A DNA stretch of 64,000 nucleotides, taken from the NCBI RefSeq assembly GCF_945859705.1, contig NC_079136.1:49862094-49926093 (forward strand), written 5' to 3'. Source of the stretch: Episyrphus balteatus (lineage: Eukaryota; Arthropoda; Insecta; Diptera; Syrphidae). Position numbers and translations under genes: made by a program. Below the pieces are notes generated by a model. That model was given only the letters and a program-made list of their open reading frames with translations. It searched no databases and had not been told where the DNA came from. The stretch's first letter is position 1. The number at the start of each line of letters is the position of its first letter. This document shows positions 11,458 to 24,000 of this stretch, one piece after another.

Positions 11458-12581
11458 GAGTATATATTTTCTTTTTTGTATTTTTATTTTCACTTCAGGT
11501 CTCTTTGTCACTTAAAGCAGAAAAGGGCTGCGAAGCACACGATAGTCATAGTCTTGCTTCCCTATTCCCTAACTTCTCAATAACCATTTCCAATGACATT
11601 GTCCGTGGGGTGCGTCGAGTTTGTTGCTGGTTTCTTAGAGCAAGATATGAAGAATGGAAAAGTATGCCACTGTAATGGCATTGCTTTACATACTCGAAGG
11701 TAACAACAAAATATATTAAAAAAAAAGCTGATGGAAGTATCTGGCTTTTGCACCTTCTTCCTGTTTTTTTTTTTTATTCTTACAACATTATTATAGTTCG
11801 AACAAAATTGAAAGGGAAGTGCAAAGGAGTATCTTCCTGTTCTATGTTATGTGTGTTCGTTAAAAGGATGAATTGAGTTGCATTTTTGTAAATGGAATTT
11901 CTGTGCGTAGATAACAAGGTGTAATATCATTTTCTTTAGATTGGTTATAATAATTTATAGAGGTTTGATAGTAAAGAATTTAGGTAACTTGAGTTTCAAA
12001 AGCGTGGAGCAAAACGAATTGGGTTCTGCGTATAAACATACACAAATGAAAAGGCCTATATGATCGCTAAGAGATCAAACATGGACGATTTTTTTAATGG
12101 CTGTTAATGTAATAAAATATAGTTCCTACTTCAATAATAATAAGATTAAATACAATACAGATGTTTTTTTTGAACGGGTATTTTTATTGTTTGTAAAGGA
12201 TTTTTAATTTTGCTAATTTAAGACATTTACCTCTGCCTAATTTCTTGACAAAGTGCTAGCTCTTAAAACTCGATATGCGTATAAATTTTATTTAAAAGTT
12301 TCTTTAAACCTAATTTTAAGAGCTAGAACTTAAACTTTGCCATGAATTGGGGGGAAAGGTTGTTGTTCACATTTTACCTCACCAATCTAACCCATACTAT
12401 TCTGCGTACCAATCATGCAGAATGGCAGACATAATGTGACACAATGGTTAGGTGGGTCAATCTAACTTCCAGAATCCAACATAGTAGGTCTGATAAAGAA
12501 GTGTTACTTTTTTAACTGGTCTAATACCAATTTCTTTAATTATTTGTAGTTAAAACATGTAGTAAAAAAATACCTATACAT

Positions 12582-13522
12582 TAGGGTGTGTCACTTTTTT
12601 TATGGCCGAAAAAAAGTACTCTAATTTTGCATTGTAATAGTGGTCAAAAGTTGTATTAGGGTCTATGGTTAAATAATATGTAAAAAAGTATTATAATATC
12701 GTTCGTGAAAAAATCATTTTTTTTCCTTCGCTTATTGTTTCGCAGCTTTTTTACTAACGGCCATATTATTCACTAGTTTAAAAAATACATCTGGATGTAA
12801 AGAAATTGAAATGTCAATAATCTTTTTTATCAAATAACAAAACCGACTTCCATGGATCAAAACTGGTTTTTATGGGTTTTCTAATAGTTCCTATGGCTAC
12901 AAATGGGAAATGGGACCACATTTCCAGCTTTCCAATACAAAAAGAATTATCAAAATTGTTTCACTCAGTCCAAAGTTATGAGTTAACAAACATAAAAAAA
13001 AAAAAAAAAAATACAGGCGAATTGAATACCTCCTCCTTTTTGGAAGTTGGTAAAAATAAATCGAAATCCATGATATTCACTATCATCTATCACACAGAAA
13101 AAAATAGTCATTTTTAACTATTTTTTAACTATTTTCATAGTTAAAATCGGCATAACTATTTTGGATTTGGATTTATTTTGACATTTGACAATTTTACATC
13201 CAGATGAATTTTTTAAACTAGTGAATAATATGGCCGTAAGTGTTTAGTTTCAACAAATATAAGATTAAAAATTTTTTCTTGGAATTATCTTTCCAGAGGA
13301 AACCTAAAAATATTTAATATATTTTTTTTTGTATCCAAACGACGTTAATTTCAAAAATCTCTAAAAATCCAAATTTCTTCAATTTCTTTCTATATTTTGA
13401 GCGAGCCAAAGATATCAATATAAAAAAATCTGTAAAAGCAGAATTTAATTTTAATAAGCAATGCAAGTTTTAAAAGCTATTACACTTAATAATTTCATAG
13501 TTTAGCATTTTGACACATCCTA
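12582..13522. mobile_element. hAT element with exact 8-bp target duplication
   Basis: Left terminus TAGGGTGTGTCACTTTT and right terminus complementary to TAGGATGTGTCAAAATGC form the inverted repeats. The element is bounded by CTATACAT at 12574-12581 and again at 13523-13530. An 8-bp duplication with YAGGG-type ends is the hAT hallmark. No transposase frame is present, so it is non-autonomous. It carries a Harbinger-like MITE at 12758-13236. Confidence 0.8.
12758..13236. mobile_element. Harbinger-like MITE nested in a hAT element
   Basis: Ends are CGGCCATATTATTCACTAGT and its exact complement. The inner arms continue with ACATCTGGATGTAAA and TTTACATCCAGATG. The element is flanked by TAA on both sides (12755-12757 and 13237-13239). 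A second member of the family lies at 25140-26652. Confidence 0.8.
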
Positions 13523-13847
13523 CTATACATTTGTATATGTATGTATGTTAAAATGTAAAAATTTTAATGTCCTAAATCTAAATGGTCACTGTGGCGTATG
13601 TGTAATGTTTTTGTATTAAACAATTTTTTTTTTCTTCAGATATGCCAAAGTAAAATTTTCAGGACATGGCATCAGGGTAAGTCCAAATTTAAGTTTTTGT
13701 GGGAAATAAAAAAAAAATCTTTTCTTAAATTCATTAGGTATACCACGAATGTTTTAAAATGATACTGAGTAGATAAATTTGGTTTGAAATCAGATTTATC
13801 GCAGAACAATATTTTTTATTTATTGGTTACATCACTTTATAACAAAA

Positions 13848-14820
13848 TAAAATGCACGACTGGGTCGCACGAACTTGCTCTTGGAGTTAAAGTTGCTTAA
13901 ATTTGTAAGACTTTTTATACAGAAATTTGGAAAAAAAAATAAAATTCGTTAAAAAAAAAAATAAAATAAAATTTGAAATTAAATTGACCTCCAAAACAAG
14001 TATGCAGTTTTGATTGATATATTAACGTGCATTTTTAGAAAAAAGATTTTCAAAATCGTTAGAGCCGTTTTTTTAAAAAAAATAATTTTTTGTAAATAAT
14101 TTTTTGGAAAAAAAGTTTTAAAATAAAATTGTAATTCCATTTTGTAGAAATCACTAATCAACATCTAAAAACAAAATTTCAAAAAAATTCAATGTCCCGT
14201 TTTCGAAAATTTGATTTTTGAAACAAAAATTTTCAAAATTTTTTTTAAAAATCCAAAAATTATTTTTTTGGAAATTTTATTTTTGGTTTATATTTAAATT
14301 ATATAAATGCTTCTTCACAAAAAGTTGCGTTGAAATCGAATAAGAAGTTTCGGAGATATTCGAATTTGAAAAAAAACGGTTCAATGGCAGGTACCGTTAA
14401 TAATGATTTTCAAAAAAAATTGTTTTCATTGAAATATAGAATTTAGCTTAAAACTAACATTTGATTTTTTTAAACAAAATCGTTAGAGCCGTTTTCGAGA
14501 TATTTCAATTTTACTAAAATCGGTATATGATAAGTACCGTTATTTTTGGTCCAAAAAAATTAATTCCAAAAACCCCTCGGGAGAGTCGCCAAATAACGCT
14601 ACATACCAAGTTTGACATTAATCGGTCCATCCGTTTAGGCTGTAGCCAGAGAGACTGACAGAGAGACTGACTGACAGACTGACAGACAGACGGACTTCCG
14701 TGACCCACTTTTTTGGCATTGTCTACCATCGTAATGTCATGGAAAAATGTTATCTCAACTTATTTTCTTTGTACGAATGCATAACTTGATATATAGTACC
14801 TACCTATATCGCAAGTAAAA
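13848..14820 (-). repeat. Interspersed repeat family, copy in reverse orientation
   Basis: It begins with AATGCACGACTGGGTCGCAC followed by GAACTTGCTCTTG, and contains GTGACCCACTTTTTTGGCAT and ACCATCGTAATG after a run of CTGACAGA-type repeats. The reverse complements of these blocks occur in the same order at 21578-22110 and 38931-39482. Partial related segments lie near 28620-28800, 40400-40570 and 60993-61045. I do not recognise the family; no coding frame or clear terminus is present. Confidence 0.55.
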
Positions 14821-15277
14821 AGAGGTCAGATAATTACAGAATTTATAAATAATCTTTTAAGTTTGAACCCTTTAAAAAACCTTGGCACGAAAATAATCGC
14901 AGTTGACTGTCGAAAATTTACATTGGTTTCCGGTTTTAATACAATTTTCCCACCAACTATATCAACAAAACCAATAACAACAACTACAATATTATCATCA
15001 CCAGCGAACAAACTCGGTGTCAAAAGAATACCGCTGCAATTTGTTAATAGAATATTAGTTGTTTGCCAAATAGATCCGACCTTATCACGAAATCCATTCA
15101 AAATTTCTACCAATTCCGAAAACTAACCACAAAATCCGTTCGTAGTGAAAAATAGTATGAAATTTTCTATTACGATCGGATTCTGTGATTGTTGTTGGGA
15201 GATTTGTAGCAATTTTTCGATACTGCTGATATTTTTATTTTTCAATACGATATCAAATTTATACATAATATGTATAT

Positions 15278-16617
15278 TAGGGTGGGTCAAAAAAATCGAA
15301 ATTCTTTTTTTTTAATTGGTACTCCGAAAAATCGATTGCTAGACCCCTCTAGAATATACACACCAAATATGAGCTCTTTATATTAATGGGAAGGTCCTCC
15401 GCTTTGCAATTTTCCATTTTTACATCAAGCTTCCACTAAAAAAAAAAATTTTTTTTATTAATTGACTTTTTGGCAAATTTCTTTTCATATTCTTGTAGGA
15501 AATTGAACGCTCTACAAAAAAGGCCTTATACACTTTTTTCGTTTATCTAACCGTTGAATAGATATTTGAGGGCCAAAAATCGAGAAAATCTTTAAAAATT
15601 CGTTTTTTGTTCTTTATTTTGTAACAAATTGAAAAATTATAATGATCAAACGCGCAAGACATATTCTTGTTGGAAATTGATTGCTCCACAAAAAAGGTCT
15701 TAATAACTTTTTTCATTAATCTAACCATTCTAAAGATATTCGAGGTCAAAGTTAAAAAAAAATATAAAAACATTTTATATTTTTAAAAAATTTCTAATTC
15801 ACTGAAACTTCATTATTTTCAAATTAGCAAGATATATTCTTGTAGGGGATTAAACGTTCTACAAAAAATTCCTTGGAATGAAATTGGTTGCTTTAACCGT
15901 TAAGAAGATATTCGTATCCAAACCAATGCTCACTGATTTCAATAGTTTTCTTATGACCCGTATGCATTGCGATTTGGATACGAATATCTTCTAAACGGTT
16001 AAAGCAATCAATTTCATTCCAAGAAATTTTTTGTAGAACGTTTAATCCCCTACAAGAATATATCTTGCTAATTTGAAAATAATGAAGTTTCAGTGAATTA
16101 GAATTTTTTTAAAAATATAAAATGTTTTTATATTTTTTTTTAACTTTGACCTCGAATATCTTTAGAATGGTTAGATTAATGAAAAAAGTTATTAAGACCT
16201 TTTTTGTGGAGCAATCAATTTCCAACAAGAATATGTCTTGCGCGTTTGATCATTATAATTTTTCAATTTGTTACAAAATAAAGAACAAAAAACGAATTTT
16301 TAAAGATTTTCTCGATTTTTGGCCCTCAAATATCTATTCAACGGTTAGATAAACGAAAAAAGTGTATAAGGCCTTTTTTGTAGAGCGTTCAATTTCCTAC
16401 AAGAATATGAAAAGAAATTTGCTAAAAAGTCAATTAATAAAAAAAATCTTTTTTTTTAGTAGAAGCTTAATGTAAAAATGGAAAATTGCAAAGCGGAGGA
16501 CCTTCCCATTAATATAAAGAGCTCATATTTGGTGTGTATATTCTAGAGGGGTCTAGCAATCGATTTTTCGGAGTACCAAATCAAAAAAAAAATTTTCGAT
16601 TTTTTTGACCCACCCTA
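15278..16617. mobile_element. 1.34 kb palindromic hAT foldback element
   Basis: Two near-identical 645-bp arms (15278-15922 and 15973-16617) face each other across a 50-nt spacer. The termini are TAGGGTGGGTCAAAAAAATC and its complement. The element is flanked by the exact 8-bp duplication ATGTATAT at 15270-15277 and 16618-16625, which assigns it to the hAT superfamily. The same 76-codon open frame occurs in each arm (15543-15773 minus, 16122-16352 plus), showing how little the arms have diverged. Those frames have no motif and are a by-product of the symmetry, not genes. Confidence 0.88.
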
Positions 16618-16919
16618 ATGTATATCTAATCAGATTTACATCTATTTTCGCACCACTTTCACCAAACGCATCCATCACTGGATTTGAAATTTATGTGACT
16701 TTAGCGAATTCTTGGCTACAATTTTTTTTTGTAGAAAAATTGATCAATCACAATGACGAATAAAATAAAATCTCTTTGAAATGTTCATTTGTTACAAAAG
16801 ATCCCTGTTAAAAATTTAAATAGACTTAAGAAACTTTGTCAGTTTTGATTTATTTTTAAACGGCACGAATAATCATTTAGGTACTTTCAGCATCCAGCAA
16901 TCTGTAAATGATGATATTA

Positions 16920-17053
16920 GCTGCGTTCCTTTGGAAATATTTTTCTACTTTTTAGTACTTAAGCTGCTTTGAACTACTTTTTCAGTATAGCAAAGTAGAT
17001 CAAAGTAGTTTTAAGTACTAAAAAGTAGATAAATATTTCCAAAGGAACGCAGC
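16920..17053. mobile_element. 134-bp palindromic MITE with TA duplication
   Basis: Arms begin GCTGCGTTCCTTTGGAAATA and end with its complement, and continue through CTACTTTTTAGTACTTAA. TA flanks both ends (16918-16919, 17054-17055). The size and TA duplication fit a Tc1/mariner-type MITE. Confidence 0.7.
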
Positions 17054-18096
17054 TATTGTTATCCAGAAATTAAGACAACGTCATTTTCTAAACGTATATT
17101 CAGTTAGAGTAAAGAGTAATACTCGTTAAGTAGATTTTACTTTTTAATCAACTTTCCATTAATTTTGCCTACATTGGATAGATGCCTACATGGAAAGATG
17201 TAGCAAACTGCGTACTGTTGTCATGTGTTCTTTATGTTTTTTGTTCTGTGTTGTATTAATATCTTTTGTTGCATCAGCCTAAGGTTTCAATGTTTCTAGT
17301 CCGTAAGATTTATCTTGGGATAATTACCATATAAGCATTTAAAATTCAAACTTTGCTACTGAATTGTTACTTCCGATGTCATAAACAACGGCTTAGCCTT
17401 ATCATGAATTAATTATCCTCCAATTTTCCAAGTTCTAGCTCATCACTTCTGTTATATAGAAAACCGTTAGGTGTTTTCTTTCCTTAGGTATTATAAACAA
17501 AAACAAATATTGATCTTAATAAATTTAACACTTTTTTGTGTTAAAGCGCTTACATTTATTTGAAATATATTAAAATTGTAATTTTTAATTATTGTATTTT
17601 TTAGCTTTTTTTTTCATTTTTTGTTTTTTTTTTTTATTTTTCTAAAATCTAAAGATAAATAAAAATAGTAAATATAAATTCTTGGTATTATAAACTCACG
17701 ACTCACGACATAAATGCATTATGCATATTATGTATACGTTATAACTCGGCCCAACAATTCAAATTAATTCCAATTTGAGTTTTTTTTGAAAAATTCTTTG
17801 GTCGATCAAAAAAGTGAACCAAGGAATCTGAAGAAAAAACCCAAGAAGTGTGATAGACAAAGAAGAGAAAATTCAAAATTTACAATGCAGAGCGACTAGG
17901 TTAGGTTTTTTTTTTTGTTTAGTATAAAAATAGCGATATTTTTGGACAGAAATTATTAAACAAAAGTTAAAATTGCAAATAAAATCACCGAGAGCCTACG
18001 AGTTAAGTTCACGTGTGCAAACACAGATTCTTTTTTTAATATTGGAATAGCTTAACTAAAATAGGGGACGACTTTTTCTCGATTCTAGAGAAGTGC
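17054..18096. other. AT-rich 3' flank of Vps24
   Basis: No coding sequence seen. On the minus strand, AATAAA-type poly(A) signals appear at 17633-17638 and 17555-17560, either of which could end the Vps24 transcript, giving a 3' UTR of roughly 450-550 nt. Confidence 0.4.
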
Positions 18097-21000
18097 TTAC
18101 GACCTCAACGAAGCCAAACGATGCTGCATCTCTTGCAACTCTTCTTCGTCGTCTTCGTCTTCTTCCACCGCGACGGGAGTTGGTTGGGCTTTTTCGATGG
18201 TTGCACCTTCTGGAGGTAAAGGTGCTTCGCCCAGTTTTCCTTCTGTGATCTCCCACAGAACTTTATCAACTTCCTTTTGTGCCTCCTCCTCTAGCTCCTC
18301 AGAATCTTCAAGGCTATCCATGGTCTCATCGAGCATTTCATCGATTATACCAGCCTTCATCATTTCTTTGGACATGTCCCGCATGATACCGGCTAATTCG
18401 GGATACCGAACGAGATTCTGCATTGCTTGCATGACTTCGGTAGACTTTTGCAATGAACCCGCCACACGAAGGGTAGCTAAAACATTCCAAATAAATTATA
18501 TCAACAATTATTCTTGTCTTCGTGATCTTTTTTTTTTAATTCAAAATCAATCCTAAGTGGATTTCAGGTCTTTTTTATAAATTTGTTGCCTATCTTTTCT
18601 TCGACGTTTCGACTGTGTTTACAGTCTTCTTCAGGGCAAATTATTTTTAAGAGATTAAAATAAATTCTAATAAATGCTAAAAATCTAATATCTATACTTT
18701 CAGAGCATTCTGTCTTCTAATCTTTTAGAATTTAATCTTAAGAACTTCAAGCTTTTGTTTGATTTGGTTTTATTTTTTAGTTATAATTTTAAATATTTTA
18801 AAAATTAAAAAAAGACGTTTCAATCATCGAAATTTCAAAATAAGAAATTTTTTAATTATTTGATAAGAAATTCAAACTTTCTTATCAAATCTAGCCTACA
18901 GAATCAAATTGAACATAAACTCAACCTAAAATATTTATTTGGAAAAACTGACTATAAATATTGCTGAGCCCTTCACAATCTGTTCTTCTATTAACAGTAT
19001 AGTCTGTATTTAATAAATGTAACATTTCTATAAACATTCTTTATTGTTAACATTCTGTATTGTTTTTCTATCTGTAAAATATCTACGTCAGTGAAATCTG
19101 GTCTATGTCCCTCATAAACATTTTAGTTTATAGACTATGTAAACTAAACTGAAAAGCAATACGAACATTTTCTTTATTTCTATTGGAAAGATGGGGAATA
19201 TATGAAGCTATGAGAGCAATAGTGGCGTAAGCTATACAATTTAGTTTTGAGCTACGAGAGATTCAAGAAACAGGGTTTTTTAAAACAACACTTTTTTTAA
19301 AATGCCATCTAGTTTTGATATTTTTTAATTTAATTTTCAAATTTTAGTTTTTTTATGAATGAATATTTATATTTTTATCAATTCATTTAATAATTTAAAA
19401 AGAAGAAGAAGAAGAATGTAGTAAAACAATAATTCTTTTTAAATTAATCAGGCCTTTTCCTACCAAAAACTATCAGCAAAAATTTTTCGGGAGAAGGCAT
19501 CCCAACTGAAAAGTTCCCCAAATTTCATTCTCTTTTCCCCGGAATTTTCGTTTACAGAAGACTTAAATAGTTCAATCAAATAAGGATTCAACTTTCAAAC
19601 AAATGCTTAGACTTAAAGTTTTGTAAATACTTTTTTTTTAGACCTACTCCAAAAGTCTAGAAAAATCTATTGTCCGAAAGTCGCGTACAATCGGAAGGTG
19701 CAGGTTCATACAAAATGTTTTGGCGTATCTCAAAACGAATATCTTTGTTTTTTTTTAGCAGTATTATAATATATAAACAGTGTTTGGTTTAATTTTTAAC
19801 ACAATTCCACAAGTTTCTTGCTGACTATTCATAATCATATCGATGACAAGTTAGGTAGCATATCAACATCATTTTGATCACGTCATTTTACTATCATAGT
19901 CGGATAAGATGACATACCTGATAAGAGGATTTACCCTCGAAAAAAATTCCTTGCCAAAGATATAAATGCACAATTTTATTTTGTAAGAATAGCTTTATGT
20001 TCTGTATGTAGAGTTATATTAATACAGTCATGTATGAATACAAATTCGTGCTAGTTAATTATTTACACCACCCAAATAACAATTTCGCTTCTATAAAGCT
20101 TTACAGAAGCTATAGAAGCACCTGTAAAGCTTTACAGCAAAATTGTTTGTTGGGAACCGTTTTCAACCTCGGCGGGCAAGATGACATGGCATTAAATAAA
20201 GCAGTTGAAGGCTCTGTAACTTTTCAATTACATCAGCGAAACTAACGCTATCGAAAGTATTTTTACCAGAAAAACGTTGCACTTTTCTGTCATGTTGGCA
20301 AGGGTACTGAATTATACATATTTTATAAACAGAAACACAAATCTAAATCTAAAAGTCAATCTAAAAAAATAATGAACGTAGAGACGATTCTGAAACAATT
20401 TGTATAGGGATGTAGAACACTTTTTGAATTTGAATCAAATAAGATTTATGGACGCTGAAACACGGTACAGTAAAACCCGCTTAAGAGAAAACCCCGTTTT
20501 TCTGAAACACTTTTCTGATTTGAATGGGGTTCATTTAAGTGAAAAACCTGCTTAAGTGAAAGACGAACTGTGACATTTTGCCGTTTCTCTTAAGCGGGTT
20601 TTATTGTGCAAGAAAAGTCCTATGTATCAAATGTTTTACATGGGACGTAAGCAATACCGTCTTCACCATAAGGGCACGCGGGGCCCGTGCCCAGGGCTTG
20701 GAGCCCCCATTCTCAGGGGGCCCCGAAGGAACGACAATTTCTCTCACACATTTATTCGGGTTGGGTACGATTGACCGCATTTTAAAATCTCGTTTTTAAA
20801 ATCTCGCATCTTAAAATCTCGCATTATGAAATCTCTTATATCGAAAACTCGCAATTACAAAATCTCGCTTAACGAAAGCTCGCAACCTTTAAATCTCGTA
20901 AACTAAAATCTCGCAATTTAAAATCTCGCATTGAAATAAAATATTTATTAATTCGCGCGCGCGAATTAATAAATATTTTATTTCAATGAGAAAAAGATAG

Positions 21001-24000
21001 AAAAGGTAAAAGTTTGTTATAAGCATATTAGACTTCTATTTCAGTTGTTCATAGTGTTCAAGATCAACTGGATTAAGGATTAAAAGGACTTAATTCAATC
21101 GAATTTGTCGACTTTTACAATGCGAGATTTTTGTGGTGCGAGATTTTGTTATAGCGAGAATTTTATGCAGAAGCGAGATTTTTTCTAAAAATGCGAAATT
21201 TTGGTTTGCGGGATTTTGAAAATGCGAGATTTTCTTATGTAAGATATTAAAAATGCGAAATTTTGTTTTGCGTGAAATTTTAAAAAATGCGAGATTTCGT
21301 TGTAAGAGATTTTAGTTTGCGATCAATCGTACCGCTCCCATTTATTCTCGGTCGGGTAGACCATCTACTAAAAAATGTTACTTTTTATATGGCAACCAAA
21401 CAATCAAACGAAGTTTTTTCTCAATTCGTCGGCAAAAAATATCAATACTTTTCCGTTGGAAAACGTTTAAGAAAAAACTATTACCGGCTCGTCGACGGTG
21501 CATCAATTTTTTGGTTCAATAAAAAACGCCATAGCGTAACGGGTACAATGGTTGGCACCTTCAAGCATTATTACTTACTCTATAGCAGGGCAAGTATTGG
21601 TTTCGTGTTAAAAAAAATTGAGGTTTTAATCAAAACTAACGTTACACGATGATGGAGAAGACAAAAAAAGTGGGTCTCGCTATTCCGTCCGTACGTCTGT
21701 GCGTCCTACAGATGCGTTCTAAATTTCCACAACCTAAACGGGTTGACGGATTTTCTTCAAATTTGGTACAGATCGTTTTTAAGGAATCCCATACAAATAT
21801 ATCAAGTTATGGCTCGAAAACGGATCTAACAATTTTGTATTTATATTTTCAACTTTGCAGAAGTAATATTCAAAGCAATTGCAATAAAACTGCAGTTTTA
21901 TTTTTTCTCAAAAAGGTAAAAAAAAACAAAAAAAAAAGAAAATTAATTTTTAACAAAATTTTTCCCTAAATGTCGGCTCTTCCCTAACATCAAAAAAATT
22001 TCTTTGATATTTATATAGATGCAGCTCTTAAAATCTAAAAGTAGGCCTACATAAAAGTGTTTTGAATTGTAAGAGCAAGTACGTGCGATCCAATCGTGAG
22101 TTTTATTTCACTTTGAATTACGAATTGCTCTCATTTCTCATATCGTATTAAAAGATTAGCACATAAAACTCATTAAATAGATTTTCAAAAATAAAAAACT
22201 TTTTTTATAATTCCAAAGGTAATTTTTATTAAAAGTTTTCTTAATTTTATTATCAGTATAAAACCTTTTTACATATATCAAAATTTTGATTGAAATCGTC
22301 TGTACCTAATCTATCAATCCGTTTGAGCTCTTTTTTTCCAATTTTTCAAACTGAAACTTACAACTAGGGCTGCCAGAAGTCCCGATTTTGGCGGGACAGT
22401 CCCGACTTTTCGACCCTGTCCCGATATCTGTTCCGATTTACAAAATGTCCCGATATTGTCCCGACAATCCGTTTTCATTCGAAATATTGTGGAAGAAAAC
22501 AAAAGTGACTGGTATACGAAAACAAATGAATTACATTAGACATTTCCTTAAAGACTGTTTTCACTAGAGCTCAAATGAGATAATTTCGCAAATGAGGTTA
22601 GTTTAGATTTCAAATTCAATTTTTTTCTATAGAACATTTACAGCATGTTTTGCATTGCTTTCCCTTTTTTTATTACACGTGTGTAAGGTAAAATGATTGG
22701 TCCATTATTTTTCTGTTATGTATTAAAATTTTAAACATAAAAATCTTTTAGCTTCAATTTATTAACTCTCAATAATTTATTTAAAGTCATTTCATTTTCA
22801 TTTCATTTCATTTCATTTATTTCGATTAGTATCTAATTTACAATGACGCATTAAGATAAGGATCTTTTGGAGCATCTATACCTATTTAACAATCAAAATT
22901 TCTTAACATTCTTAAAGTCCACATTAAAAATAAAAAAAAAAACTATCATATCTCATACAATTTTTAACACTTCCTCTTTTAAATTTAATGGAAATAGTTA
23001 GTTATTTTTATTTTTTATGGATGAAGACGTTGTTATTTTTCTTTAAGTTTAGTTTTCAAAAAATGGAATTTATACCAATAATTAGTTCATACTTTTGCAT
23101 AAAATGTAAGAAATTAATTAAAATGCATTTTCTATTATTTTGTATTATTTTCTTTAATTTTTTATTTTACGGTCCCGATTTGTCCGGGCTTTTAACACCT
23201 TTTGTCCCGACATTAATAGAATTTTATCTGGCAGACCTACTTACAACGGATACATGGTATAATTATTGGCAGTACAAAAAGTACAATTATTGGCAATGAC
23301 AACGATTGATGCCCCAATGCAAGTATTATTGGCACCACCCCTGCCAATAATAAAACCACTACTTTATATGGAACGAAATATTGACCGCCCTTTTTTAACA
23401 AACCATTGCTTTTTACCCAACCATTGTATTTATTTTACTTTCTAAAAGGGATCCAAATTCTAGTTAAAGTGTTATTTCTTCTAATTTAAAATTATGAACG
23501 TAGCGAAATTTTTTATCAGTTTCTATGAGGACATTAAAGAAAACTGGTAAACACAGTCGAAACAACGTCGATAGGCAAAAAATATATAAACAAGACCTCA
23601 AGCCTACTTAGGATTGATTGAATTTGAAATATCAACATTCTATTGAAAAATTCAAGGTAATCTCTTACCTAATTGAGTCTTCATTTGCAATTGCACGGAA
23701 TTAAGGTGAGCCTTGCTGGTGTAGATTCTGTTGATGGCCTTGCGTGCGCCAACAATTTCCTTGGCCAATATTACACAGGTGTCACGGTCACCTTTGGTTG
23801 CGGCTTGTTTTAGAGCTCGTTTAACTTTTTCCTCTTCCCGTTGAATGCTGCGTATTTGTCGATCCAGTTGGTTGCCCTCTTTTCGGATTTTATGCGTCCA
23901 TTCGTTGACCTAGAATGTTTCTTGTAGTTTTTTTTTTCATAGATGGGAGATACAAATTTTTGTTTACTTGTTCTTTAGGATCTTTTGATGCTGTTTTTCC

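Noticed and set aside
14826..15126. Open frames of 87-95 codons on both strands
   Set aside because: Both strands are open, neither translation shows a domain or splice context, and the flanks are repeats. Insufficient for a gene call.
15543..16352. Identical 76-codon open frames on opposite strands
   Set aside because: They are mirror images created by the 15278-16617 palindrome; no motif, and Phe/Lys/Asn-rich.
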